This document shows positions 7,791 through 17,366 of a stretch of 59,693 bases of DNA, in pieces (the stretch's first letter is position 1; each line of letters opens with the position of its first letter). The notes below the pieces were generated by a model that saw nothing but the letters and a program-made list of their open reading frames with translations, was not told where the DNA came from and searched no databases. Origin of the DNA: CAYRDK01 sp043819345 (GTDB lineage: Bacteria; Omnitrophota; Gorgyraeia; Velamenicoccales; Velamenicoccaceae); assembly GCA_043819345.1 (NCBI GenBank), contig JBDREX010000038.1, positions 1 through 59,693 of the forward strand. The letters are read 5' to 3'. A program made the translations under genes and the position numbers.

Positions 7791-10619
7791 TTAAAAAGCC
7801 TGATTGATACCCACCCAAACCCTCGGGCCCTCTTTTTTATCCGTATCAAAAGGATAAGCTGTATCAATACGCAATGCTAACCTTTCCGCAGCACCAGCAA
7901 CATCAAAATAAATCCTCAAACCAAACCCGGCATCCTTCTTAACGCCATTCTCATTAAAGCGATTATACCAGGCAGAGCCTGCATCAAAAAAGAAGACCCC
8001 CTGAACCTTGCTTAAACTGAAAACATTACAAAAAAAACGCTTATCCAAATCAGGCGTTAAAGGAAAACGATATTCAATACTGCCTAATAACGCGCTGCTA
8101 CCTTTAATGTCTTTATAATTATAGCCGCGTAAATCCGTATCTGACCCTAGGTAAAAAAGATACTTATCTTTCGGATACCCCCCTGCGCCTCTAAAACGAA
8201 ATGCTAATTTATGTCCATGCTTTAATTCCAGATATTTATCAATTTCCGCTGACGCACGCACAAAAGAATCATGCCCTCCCATCATGTGCCCGCCAACTTC
8301 AGCGGTAGCCAAAAATTGATACCCCGCCGATGGGTCAGGAAAAGCGCCGGCATTCGACAAAAAACACGTTGTACCAACAATTGTCTCTTGATTTTGCCTG
8401 TAATGAAAACCATCTACCTGCTCGCTGGACCCTAAAAATGGCGCCCTGCCCATACTCTGGTTGTGCGCCAGATAGACAGTAGCATGGCTATGATTCTCAA
8501 ACAAGCTATAACCTAAATCAAACTCCGCTCTCACAAAAACCTTATAGGTCCTCAGGTCATTTTCTTCTTCCGTTAAAGCATTTCTATCAAAAAATTCAAA
8601 TCCCCAGCTCATAAACTTGCCCAAAAAGTTTTCTCTCTTAAACCCAAAGACAGAATTAATACACTCACTATTATTATCATAATGAGATGCCGCGTATATC
8701 TCATAATCATCGTATTTCTGAAAACTTGACTTAATACCTATGCCAAACTTTGAAAAACTCGGACCTGTAATCCAACTATAAGCGTCATCTTTCAAAAACA
8801 AAGGAATATCATAAAGCGGATGATAAATAGGAACGAACCGAATATCCAATTTTCGCGGAACACTATTATTAATCCGCTCCGCATCTAATATTTTCCTTTT
8901 TGGGTCCGCGCAGGCACTCCTAAGTTTTTTATTCGCAGCCAGCGGAATTACTTCTTCTTTTTCAAAACCATCGGAAACCAGATGTTCTTCACTCCCATCT
9001 TCATAGACAAGCTCCACATCCACCGGCATCACAATTCCGCCTCGTTTTTCCAAAATAAGCTCCTGACCCTTACGCTTCAGGGCATAATCGCACAAGGCAT
9101 CACTGTAAAGCCATTCATCCGCATACCACTCTAAGTTTTTACCCGAAACTTCCTCGGCTATTTTAATAAAACCATTGATATCGGCATTTGCAAACTTATA
9201 CCGCTGATAATAGGTTTTCATGATTGCCAAAAGCTTATCCTGCCCCAAATAATGACCCAACATGTCCATCACCGCCGAGCCTTTTCCATATGCAACCGTA
9301 AAAATCAAACTTGGTTCATAAAAACTCGGTAAATCGCTCAAGATAGGCTGGTTGAGCCCTTTCTTTGAAAAATAAAGATACTGATAAGTTCTCAACCTTG
9401 CAAACGTAGGATTGGGGACAATTTTTTCTGCCCAATACGGCATATTAATCAACCTGGCATCCTGGCCGTATTTATCCTGCAAATAACACGTCGTCCAATA
9501 TGAATTTATGCCTTCATCCAGCCAAAGTTGGCGGTATTTATCATTCCCAACAACGTTATACCACCATTGATGGCCTGTTTCGTGCGCGATCAAAAAATCA
9601 AAATAGCGGTCTAGAAATCCAGGCATCCGATAGGCTCGCCTGTCCACGAAAATGAGGCCCGCGTTTTGCGTACCACCGCACCCTAAATACACCGGTGCAA
9701 TAGAAAATTGGCGATACGGGTATTCGCCGAATTGTTTTGTATAATAACGCATCATATCTATCGCAAATCCGAGTGCCTTACGTCCCGCGGCTTCATCTTT
9801 TTTCAAATAATAAGAGTGAACCATGACCCCATTCCACTCCTGGCTCAAGACATGATAATCTTTACTCATCGCCAGGCTGAACTCCCTTAATGGATATTGA
9901 TTGCGGTAATGAAGAATGTTTCTATTACCCTGATCGCGCGGCTCTTCCATGGCAACAGCACCCGATGCCACGACATATTCTTGCGGTACATCCAAAGTTA
10001 TCTCATAAATGGCTGACTCACTCATATAGGGCATATGCAACAAATAATCCGCATCATTATGCCAACCATTTTTATCATAAACACTTAATAAAGGATACCA
10101 GCGATTAAGCGCAAAAGTATCATTATGCCAGCCATAGCGGCCTACACGATGAGGGACACGGATCTTAAAATGAATCTCCAGAGAAAAAGATTCCCCTTCT
10201 AAAAGCGGCCTATCTAAAATAACCTTCATTACCGTCTGATCTTCACCCTCAAACACATAGGCCAAAGACTCTCCACCATAGCGCGATAACGACGCAATTG
10301 TAAAAACGCCTGGATCAAATCCATCAGGATACGGATCAACTTTGAAATAACTCGCATACCGATAAAGATCATCTATTTCTTTCCTGCTATAATGATGGTT
10401 CGGATAAACCCTGAGATAAATCTCATCTAAACAAACCCCCGTATTATTTTTGAAAGTAAGAACCTGTTTGGCTTCAACCGTCTTTTGGTCTTGATCAAAA
10501 TAAGCATCTATGGTGTATTGAATATCCTCAAAAGCGAAAAGCAAAGCGGGCCTTGACAAAAAGGGCAAGAGCATAAAAATTACTAAAAAAATAATTAACT
10601 GTATTTTATGGTTTTTCAT
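7791..10619 (-). CDS. M1 aminopeptidase fused to an Omp85-like outer-membrane barrel
   Basis: A 942-residue exported protein. A signal peptide (residues 1-30) precedes an M1 gluzincin domain: the zinc motif HETGHQ lies near 346 and the third ligand in WLDEG near 369. After about residue 590 the sequence changes to alternating amphipathic beta-strands, with YLGSDTDLRGY near 826-836, which looks like the conserved (V/L)RG(F/Y) motif of Omp85/BamA barrels, followed by GSIEYRFPL and FFFDAGSAW strands. It ends in Phe, as outer-membrane barrels often do. I infer a peptidase displayed at the outer membrane. The stop overlaps the start region of the neighbouring nth-like gene, read in the same direction. 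Confidence 0.8.
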   Translation of the reverse strand: MKNHKIQLIIFLVIFMLLPFLSRPALLFAFEDIQYTIDAYFDQDQKTVEAKQVLTFKNNTGVCLDEIYLRVYPNHHYSRKEIDDLYRYASYFKVDPYPDGFDPGVFTIASLSRYGGESLAYVFEGEDQTVMKVILDRPLLEGESFSLEIHFKIRVPHRVGRYGWHNDTFALNRWYPLLSVYDKNGWHNDADYLLHMPYMSESAIYEITLDVPQEYVVASGAVAMEEPRDQGNRNILHYRNQYPLREFSLAMSKDYHVLSQEWNGVMVHSYYLKKDEAAGRKALGFAIDMMRYYTKQFGEYPYRQFSIAPVYLGCGGTQNAGLIFVDRRAYRMPGFLDRYFDFLIAHETGHQWWYNVVGNDKYRQLWLDEGINSYWTTCYLQDKYGQDARLINMPYWAEKIVPNPTFARLRTYQYLYFSKKGLNQPILSDLPSFYEPSLIFTVAYGKGSAVMDMLGHYLGQDKLLAIMKTYYQRYKFANADINGFIKIAEEVSGKNLEWYADEWLYSDALCDYALKRKGQELILEKRGGIVMPVDVELVYEDGSEEHLVSDGFEKEEVIPLAANKKLRSACADPKRKILDAERINNSVPRKLDIRFVPIYHPLYDIPLFLKDDAYSWITGPSFSKFGIGIKSSFQKYDDYEIYAASHYDNNSECINSVFGFKRENFLGKFMSWGFEFFDRNALTEEENDLRTYKVFVRAEFDLGYSLFENHSHATVYLAHNQSMGRAPFLGSSEQVDGFHYRQNQETIVGTTCFLSNAGAFPDPSAGYQFLATAEVGGHMMGGHDSFVRASAEIDKYLELKHGHKLAFRFRGAGGYPKDKYLFYLGSDTDLRGYNYKDIKGSSALLGSIEYRFPLTPDLDKRFFCNVFSLSKVQGVFFFDAGSAWYNRFNENGVKKDAGFGLRIYFDVAGAAERLALRIDTAYPFDTDKKEGPRVWVGINQAF

Positions 10620-11247
10620 AAAGAGGGCATTGGCAGCAATTCTGTTTCTTTTTTTTACAAAAATCCTTTGCGCATCTTACAATAAGAGCATGAAATTCGT
10701 TAAAAACTTTTACTTCTGGCGTTAAATCATCCATAAAAAAACGCTGAGCATCCGTATAATCCACAGACTCGCTTAAATATTTATGCCTTGAAAAAATCCG
10801 TTTTGTATAAGCATCTATGACGAAAACGGGTTTCCCCAGAGCATACAAGAGAATGGAATCCGCTGTTTCCTGTCCGATGCCATTAACTTCTAAAAGCTCT
10901 TTTCTTAACAAAAATGTATCTTGTCTGCCCATTTTGTTCAGACAACCATGATAATTATCTTTTAAAAAATTAAGAAAATTTTTTATTCTTTTGGCTTTAA
11001 TATTATAATAGCCCGCAGGTTTAATTAAACTCGCCAGCTTATTATGTTTGATTTTTAAGAGCTTCTCAAAAGACAGGCAACGAGCGGTTTTTAAATTCGC
11101 GATCGCACGCTCCACATTAGACCAAGATGTGTTTTGCGTCAATATCGCACCAACAACAACTTCAAAAGGGGTATCGGCAGGCCACCACTTCTGTGGCCCA
11201 TAAAACTTATAAAGTTTACGATAAATCCGAGACAGTTCTTTCTTCAT
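10606..11247 (-). CDS. Endonuclease III-like DNA glycosylase (HhH-GPD, Fe-S)
   Basis: About 213 residues from the preferred start, the normal length of the family; the reading frame is open for another 61 codons upstream, over the end of the PilZ gene. VVGAILTQNT is the typical N-terminal motif, LEVNGIGQETAD is the helix-hairpin-helix and VIDAYT carries the catalytic Asp. The lysine of the classic GxGxKTA hairpin is replaced by Glu, so a monofunctional glycosylase is more likely than a bifunctional lyase. The C-terminal cysteines (CKKKKQNCCQCP) fit an Fe-S loop but the last canonical cysteine is missing. It probably removes damaged bases from DNA. Confidence 0.8.
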   Translation of the reverse strand: MKKELSRIYRKLYKFYGPQKWWPADTPFEVVVGAILTQNTSWSNVERAIANLKTARCLSFEKLLKIKHNKLASLIKPAGYYNIKAKRIKNFLNFLKDNYHGCLNKMGRQDTFLLRKELLEVNGIGQETADSILLYALGKPVFVIDAYTKRIFSRHKYLSESVDYTDAQRFFMDDLTPEVKVFNEFHALIVRCAKDFCKKKKQNCCQCPLYEKP

Positions 11248-11257
11248 GTCTATAGAA

Positions 11258-13201
11258 TTAATGACTGGGTTCACCATCCAACTGTAGTGGATTAAACCCT
11301 TCAATGGCCAAATAATAATACGCAGTTCCCGCCACAGAACCAGTCCTCTTGCCCTTAGGGGTCCTCCAGCCATGCCCCGTATCAACAAATTCATGTGAAG
11401 CATAAGGCAAACAGAACTCTCCTTGTCCAACCGGCGACAAGCTTGTTATAATCATCTTACTCATCTCAGAAATATAATGCTGCGAAAGCTGATGATAATA
11501 CTCCTTTTTCTCCTGATCGCCCTGGCGCGCGTGATAATTAGCCATCATGGTCAAAGACACAATCATCTGCGAAGTCCATTCAGAAGAAACTACTCCTCCC
11601 CGCGCCAAATTCTGATGTTTGGCAAAATCAAACCCCTTGACCTTTACCTTGATCCCATCCGGTTTTTCATATTCTACTGTCACCGCACAATTTTGAATAG
11701 CAAAATCCATAATACCGTCAGGATCCATGCCAGATTCCTTAAGACGCCTTGGCCCTATCGCCGCAATAGACCATGCATAAGTATCTGTAGCAATTGTAGC
11801 ATCTCCTTTCCCTCTCTTAACAACAGGAGAAGAAATCTTTGAATAAGCATTCTTATTTAACCAGATCAAAGTATCTTTTGCCTTATCCTGATACACATTA
11901 TTGCCGGTCAAATGAGCCAGCATCTGGTACATCGCATAAGCGTCTAAATTGTGTTCCGTACTATACCAACTTAAGCGCTCTCCGCCCCGCAGGCCCGCCT
12001 CCTCATCTTTCAAACGATCAAGCCAATTGACAACATCCTGCAAAAGATCGGAATACGTTATAAGATCATGGCTGCGCTGCATATAATGGCTGAGGGCGAT
12101 AGCAAGCCAAATATTCGGGCCAGCGTGAGCCACATATTCACCTACTTCCCCACTAGAAACAAAATAAGCGTTCGCGCAAGCACCGGAGTCAATCTTCTGG
12201 GCCGATTGGAAAAAATTAAAGATCTGGCGAGCCCGATTTAAATCTCCCTTGTGCAAAAAAACAATAGCCGCTAATGCCTGATCATAGGTAAACCCTAAAT
12301 CATTAACACTGCTATCTCCTTCAAAGCTTGCCACTAGTCCAGTTCGATTATTCTGATGAAGAACTAGCCATTGATAAAGTTTATCCGCAACGCGCTGTTC
12401 CAAAATATCCGCTTCCCGCACCGCCACACGCACATCCCCTTCTACTTGAACTTTTTGTTTTAATAGCTGTGTCAAGTCGCCCTTTAATTTATCCTGATAC
12501 TCCTGCATATCTTTTAACGACTGACTCAACTCCGCAATTTTCTGGCGTCCATCGTCAGCAGCCCGCAACAAGTTTTCCTGCAAAATATCAATTTTTCTCT
12601 GTGATTGGCTTAAAAGAAACGACATATCCTGAATCTGAAATTCCAAAGCCCTGCGGCTATCAATAAGATTCTTTTGGCTCTGCGTATTCGCCGACAAATT
12701 ACTTAAAAGACGGTTGTTTTCAAAATGTAGTTTCCTGTTCAGATACCCTTCCATCACAACACCACAGCTCAACACAAAAGCCAGCGTAATCGCCAAAACC
12801 TTAATCAATTTTCTTTTTTTTACATAACGCATAATCCGGATATTATCCTTAGGAGCCATGCGCTCATAGACCACGCCAACCTGATACCGGCTAAAGGGCG
12901 CGCTTTTCAACCTCTTAGTCCAAACAGGCCGGCCTGTGGCCGTTACCGTCTCGCTTCCTAAGGGGATATTAATATGCAAAAGAAGAAAATGCTGCTTGGC
13001 CTCAAGCAAAGCAGCAGCATTCTCATCCAGATGGTTAATGGTCAAACACAGCCCCATCTCATTAATATCCTGCGTAAAAGCCTGATACCAGACAGCAAGC
13101 CCATCAGAAGGAACATCCAGGAACTGAAACTCAACAGGAAAAACATGTTCAAGCCTGATAAAAGCACGCTTTTCAGAAAAATCTTGTTTTTTAGGAAGCA
13201 T
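11258..13201 (-). CDS. PilZ-domain membrane protein with coiled coil and six-hairpin-like domain
   Basis: A 647-residue protein. The N-terminal cytoplasmic part is a PilZ domain with the c-di-GMP motifs RAFIR (RxxxR, 12-16) and DINEMG (DxNxxG, 45-50). A single transmembrane segment follows (131-152), then a long coiled coil (about 160-275) and a helical domain (285-640) with motifs such as FTYDQALAAIVFL and STEHNLDAYAMYQML, which resemble (alpha/alpha)6 six-hairpin glycosidase-like proteins. I infer an inner-membrane protein whose extracytoplasmic domain acts on or binds a polysaccharide under c-di-GMP control. It overlaps the M48 gene by 11 bases. Confidence 0.75.
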   Translation of the reverse strand: MLPKKQDFSEKRAFIRLEHVFPVEFQFLDVPSDGLAVWYQAFTQDINEMGLCLTINHLDENAAALLEAKQHFLLLHINIPLGSETVTATGRPVWTKRLKSAPFSRYQVGVVYERMAPKDNIRIMRYVKKRKLIKVLAITLAFVLSCGVVMEGYLNRKLHFENNRLLSNLSANTQSQKNLIDSRRALEFQIQDMSFLLSQSQRKIDILQENLLRAADDGRQKIAELSQSLKDMQEYQDKLKGDLTQLLKQKVQVEGDVRVAVREADILEQRVADKLYQWLVLHQNNRTGLVASFEGDSSVNDLGFTYDQALAAIVFLHKGDLNRARQIFNFFQSAQKIDSGACANAYFVSSGEVGEYVAHAGPNIWLAIALSHYMQRSHDLITYSDLLQDVVNWLDRLKDEEAGLRGGERLSWYSTEHNLDAYAMYQMLAHLTGNNVYQDKAKDTLIWLNKNAYSKISSPVVKRGKGDATIATDTYAWSIAAIGPRRLKESGMDPDGIMDFAIQNCAVTVEYEKPDGIKVKVKGFDFAKHQNLARGGVVSSEWTSQMIVSLTMMANYHARQGDQEKKEYYHQLSQHYISEMSKMIITSLSPVGQGEFCLPYASHEFVDTGHGWRTPKGKRTGSVAGTAYYYLAIEGFNPLQLDGEPSH

Positions 13202-14351
13202 TTTTATTTTCCTGGCTTTTTAAAAATTCCAAAGCATAGGCTATTCTTTTATTAATTGGAGGGTGGCTATAAAGAAAAATCTCAGCTATCTTTGAAGGAG
13301 AAAATTCAGCAAAATTTTTCTCTCCCAAGCGCTTCATCATAGATATAAAAACTTCCGGTGAACCCGTCGCTTCTAAAGCGAACAAGTCCGCTTTTTTCTC
13401 CAACAATCTGGAATAAGCATTCTGCAATGGCAAGACAGCCAAACCGGCCCACATAATAATCATCAGAAAAAATGGAAAAGCCGCGATATCGCATATAGAA
13501 GAAAAACCAAGCTCATGAAGAAAAAGATTCAGAATAACATTAGCTGAATAAAATGAGAAAAATGCCAAAACTAAGCTCAAAACAGAAAGCTTAAAAGTAT
13601 CCTTATGCACAAAATGGCCAAGCTCATGTGCTAAAACAACCTCGATCTCGCTTTGTGTAAAATCATTCACAAGTGTATCGCTAAAGTAAATCTGTTTCGT
13701 GCGGCCTAATCCCACTACCATCGCGTTAGCCTTTACCGTCTTTTTAGAAAAATCCAAAATAAAAACATCCTTGAGGCATACGCCATATTTTTCCAATAAA
13801 TTAAAAATCCTCGCGCGCAAAACCCCCTCTTCTAGCGGGCGGCTTTTATAAAAAAGAGGCAAGATCACCTTGGGAAAAATTTTTGTCAACACAATAGAAA
13901 CAAGAAACCAAAAAAAAGCAGCCCATAACCACCATAAAACGGGGCTTTTGGCCAAGAAAAAATAAACAGCCTCCAAAACAATCAATGAGATAAAGAACGT
14001 AACCAGGCTTTTTTTAAAAACATCCTTACCCCAGGCTCCCAACGTCTGCCGGCTCAGGCCAAAGCGGTGCTCTAAAAAATAGCCTTCATAAAAATCCAAA
14101 GGAAAAAATAAAATACAATAGACAAAGCTAAAACAAGTAAAATAGAGGGCATTATGCAAAAAGAAATTATCTGTGAAGGCGCTCAATCCTGCAGAAAGTG
14201 CTTTAGACCAGCCAAAAACAATAACAAGAATAAAAAAACAGAGGTTCAAAAAAATACTCAATAAGAACAGGCGATTTTTAATCGCCTGATACTTCTTCGC
14301 TTCTGGAAGCGTGCCGGCACCTTCAATATCAGCGTGTTTTTGCATTTCCAA
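13191..14351 (-). CDS. M48 family metallopeptidase (Ste24/CAAX protease-like)
   Basis: A 386-residue polytopic membrane protease. The zinc motif HELGH lies in VVLAHELGHFVHKD, with a downstream Glu in LLEKKADLFAL, as in M48A. Hydrophobic segments before and after the motif match the Ste24 barrel of helices. Family members degrade or trim membrane proteins; in bacteria they act in envelope quality control. It overlaps the TPR gene upstream by 23 bases and the PilZ gene downstream by 11, so the three are probably one transcript. Confidence 0.9.
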   Translation of the reverse strand: MEMQKHADIEGAGTLPEAKKYQAIKNRLFLLSIFLNLCFFILVIVFGWSKALSAGLSAFTDNFFLHNALYFTCFSFVYCILFFPLDFYEGYFLEHRFGLSRQTLGAWGKDVFKKSLVTFFISLIVLEAVYFFLAKSPVLWWLWAAFFWFLVSIVLTKIFPKVILPLFYKSRPLEEGVLRARIFNLLEKYGVCLKDVFILDFSKKTVKANAMVVGLGRTKQIYFSDTLVNDFTQSEIEVVLAHELGHFVHKDTFKLSVLSLVLAFFSFYSANVILNLFLHELGFSSICDIAAFPFFLMIIMWAGLAVLPLQNAYSRLLEKKADLFALEATGSPEVFISMMKRLGEKNFAEFSPSKIAEIFLYSHPPINKRIAYALEFLKSQENKNAS

Positions 14352-14739
14352 TAGTAATTCTTTTCCTCATAGTCTTTTTAACCAGGGCATCATAACGTTT
14401 ATCCTGACGCACATTTTCCAAGTCAGGATCCCGGTTCATAAAAGCCAAATCACGGTACCCTAAACAAATAGCCTGCTCAATAGCTCTCAAAGCCGCGTCA
14501 ACATCTTTCGTCAAGGAAAGACTGCAGGCAAGATTATAGTGAATCGTGGGATTATCCGGACGCAACTGTGCAAGCCTTTTGTCCAGTTTAAGCCCTTTTT
14601 CATAAAACCCTTTTTTTGTATAAATCTCACCCAGGGCAATCATTACTTCAACAAAATCGGTCTTTTCGGATAAAATTTTTTCATAAAACTCCATCTGAAA
14701 ATCCAAATCTAATGTTTTTTTTCTTTTTTTAACAGGCAT
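14329..14739 (-). CDS. Small TPR protein
   Basis: A 136-residue cytoplasmic protein without a signal peptide. Residues 25-110 contain two to three tetratricopeptide-like helix pairs (EVMIALGEIYTKKGFYEKGL, then NPTIHYNLACSLSLTKDV). The C-terminal region (LAFMNRDPDLENVRQDKRY) matches the end common to many small TPR proteins. It should mediate protein contacts; partner unknown. It overlaps the M48 protease gene. Confidence 0.8.
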   Translation of the reverse strand: MPVKKRKKTLDLDFQMEFYEKILSEKTDFVEVMIALGEIYTKKGFYEKGLKLDKRLAQLRPDNPTIHYNLACSLSLTKDVDAALRAIEQAICLGYRDLAFMNRDPDLENVRQDKRYDALVKKTMRKRITIGNAKTR

Positions 14740-14855
14740 AACTTATTCTCCGACATATCAGTAACCAAGGCTCGGGGTTCAGCAAAAAACAAAAAAACTT
14801 TTCGTTTTTAATTTTAAGCCATATCCGGTCTCCCGCACCCTGGCCCCCTGGTTTA

Positions 14856-17249
14856 TTATTTTTTCTCAAGCAAAGCCCTCTGATCAAGCCGAAGGGCCGT
14901 ATCCTCCAGCACTTTCTTATAGGCAGAATAATCTGCAAGATCAACACCTCTCTGCTTCACCCTGAAAACCCAATGAAATTGAATCTTGTTATTTGCGGAC
15001 AACTCATAACGGCTGAAACAATAAAACCACTTATTGTCTTCTTCAATTGTCTGCGGGAGGTATTTCACCTTAAGGCCCTTTGGTAATTCCATAATGACTG
15101 CCTTCTCCTCCTGCTCCAGCCCTGAAAACTCTATAGGGTAAAGCCGCTTGTCTTTAACAACCATATCCGCATGAATACCAGCGAACTGATCTACAATGCG
15201 CACATTAGCGGCTTTTGTAAAAAACTCTTTGGCGCTAAATTCATATCGAAAAAAGATCGGCTGATCCAAATCATCGACATTTTTAATCTCGTACTTGTCT
15301 AGTTCAGCATTATGCGCAATACTCCGTGCCCGCTGTTTTATATTCTCTTCAACCAAAGAAGGAATGGTGAACTTTAGCCAATATCTCTGCGCTTGTTCAT
15401 ACCCACCGCTGGCAAAAATTTGACGCTGAATCACAACACTCTCATCGGGCGCTACCTTGATTCTCATTTCTGTCAGAAGACTATTGTGCGCAGACTCAAA
15501 AAGAGGCGTATCTATCAGAGCATATTTATCTTTTAAGAAAACCAAGACCTTCCTGCCTTGATCACCATAAGGCAAATCTCCGAACGAGACAGTATTGCCC
15601 GTGGCATCCAAAAAAGTGAGCTCCCCATTCAAAATAACCGCTGCAATAGCATGATTGAACATAATGCTGGCAATATCCGGTTGTAAATCAAAGAAATCAA
15701 AAGTACCAATCAGCACAGGAAACGCTTCAATACCTACAGCCTTAAGCATTGTAGACAAAAGGATCGCTTTGTCTTTACAATCACCGTATTTATTTTCAAA
15801 AACTTCACTGGCTTTATGAGGCTCGTATCCGGCATCGCCATATTCAACAGCCACATAGCGAATTTGACTTACACAAAAGTTGTAAATAGCGCGTATTTTA
15901 GCCTCAACAGATTCCTTGCCCTTAATTAATTCCTCTGCTTTAGCCTGTATATTGCTATCGGCAACCATCTTGTCCTGATAAAGGCCCTTCCACCACGTAT
16001 AAACATCCTGCCAATCCTGAAATGTTGAAAAAAGAACATAAGGAGTGATTCGCGTAAAAGGCGGCATTACCGGCTCAGGAACAATCTGAGGAACATTCTC
16101 AAACTTTAAAGAATAAACCTTATAAGAACCATCGAGGCCTTCTTTTGGCCGCATATCATAACCAAAAGTATTGTAGGCTTCGTTAACAATCTTATATTTC
16201 AACTCCCTCGCAACCGGAATTCTAAGCTGAAATTTTTCCAATAATATAGGGTCATCTACAGCCAGCCAATAGGCAGTATTAAAATCTTTACCATTGGGCA
16301 GCTTGCTCCGGGAAACCCTGATTTTATACTCAATGGTGCAGCCTTCGGCCACCTCAGGCATGGAAATAATTCTCACGCGCGCGTTACTATAAAGAGGGAA
16401 ATTCAGATACAAAGAAACATCGCGAATATTTTTATCTCCAACGCTCACAACAGAGCCATCTGGTTTTATTGTACGAGCGTATTCTACTTCTAACTTTTCA
16501 TAAGTAGAATCATACTCCAGGGAAACTTCAGCAAACTTCTCTTTCCCACGCTCATTCAAAATCTTCACACAGGTATGAGAAATACTTTCCAGACGATTAT
16601 CCTCTGTCAACGTCATATTTTCATCTATCAGAAGATATATGCCGGCGGCATCCGGATATTCTTTAACACCAGGGCTTGCTTTTATCAATCTGACAACTTG
16701 CGCATCAACGCCCGCGAAAGAAGCGCCATGGTTCACCAGATTGATCATATCTATTCTGTTCTGAGCGGCTTTTCCAAAAGCAGATGAACTATCAATATCC
16801 GCATAAACCTTCAATGCCTGATCATAAAGATTGCTCTTTTCTAGTGTTCTTGCGTAGTAGTAAAGATATTCCTGATCATCGGAGTTTTTGTTGTTATTAA
16901 AAACCTCCAAAGCGTTAGTAAAGTCAGAATCTTTAAAATAAGAAATAGCCAACATCTGTTTAGCAGCTTGAGAATCTAACGGCCTTAATACCTCTGCCGC
17001 AGCCGCATAATCCCCGCCCCGAAAATACAACCTGCCCGCTTTAAAACGAACACTATCTTTAAAATGGCCCGGAGGCAAAACTGCCAGGGCCTTTTTATAC
17101 AACCTAGCCGCCTCTAAAAAAGAACTATGCGATGCCGAAGCCAAACGATCCGCCTTCCAGACATCAAATCCGCTTGGCGAACACCCGGACAAACAACAAA
17201 GAGAGATCGCCAAAAAAAGACAAAAGATATTTTGCTTTCTAACAGCCAT
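14856..17249 (-). CDS. Lipoprotein with TPR-like, DUF3857 and transglutaminase-like domains
   Basis: A 797-residue exported protein. The signal peptide ends in the lipobox LSGC, so Cys23 is probably lipidated. Residues 25-170 look like TPR helices (FKAGRLYFRGGDYAAAAEVL). A DUF3857 domain follows (about 190-420), then a transglutaminase-like fold with the Cys of GDCKDKA near 490, the His of FNHAIA near 533 and the Asp of FLDATGN near 548. A C-terminal DUF-type beta domain completes it. Such proteins are periplasmic or surface proteins of unknown substrate. It appears to be transcribed alone or with the TPR gene 116 bases downstream. Confidence 0.85.
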   Translation of the reverse strand: MAVRKQNIFCLFLAISLCCLSGCSPSGFDVWKADRLASASHSSFLEAARLYKKALAVLPPGHFKDSVRFKAGRLYFRGGDYAAAAEVLRPLDSQAAKQMLAISYFKDSDFTNALEVFNNNKNSDDQEYLYYYARTLEKSNLYDQALKVYADIDSSSAFGKAAQNRIDMINLVNHGASFAGVDAQVVRLIKASPGVKEYPDAAGIYLLIDENMTLTEDNRLESISHTCVKILNERGKEKFAEVSLEYDSTYEKLEVEYARTIKPDGSVVSVGDKNIRDVSLYLNFPLYSNARVRIISMPEVAEGCTIEYKIRVSRSKLPNGKDFNTAYWLAVDDPILLEKFQLRIPVARELKYKIVNEAYNTFGYDMRPKEGLDGSYKVYSLKFENVPQIVPEPVMPPFTRITPYVLFSTFQDWQDVYTWWKGLYQDKMVADSNIQAKAEELIKGKESVEAKIRAIYNFCVSQIRYVAVEYGDAGYEPHKASEVFENKYGDCKDKAILLSTMLKAVGIEAFPVLIGTFDFFDLQPDIASIMFNHAIAAVILNGELTFLDATGNTVSFGDLPYGDQGRKVLVFLKDKYALIDTPLFESAHNSLLTEMRIKVAPDESVVIQRQIFASGGYEQAQRYWLKFTIPSLVEENIKQRARSIAHNAELDKYEIKNVDDLDQPIFFRYEFSAKEFFTKAANVRIVDQFAGIHADMVVKDKRLYPIEFSGLEQEEKAVIMELPKGLKVKYLPQTIEEDNKWFYCFSRYELSANNKIQFHWVFRVKQRGVDLADYSAYKKVLEDTALRLDQRALLEKK

Positions 17250-17366
17250 GAAATAGCTCCGATTTAGTTAGCCAGCTAGCGTGTTAAACCCGCCAACTTT
17301 TTTTACATTCTATCTTCTTTTACATTCTTTCTCAAGTAAAACTCTCGCCGATTGAATCATGGAATT

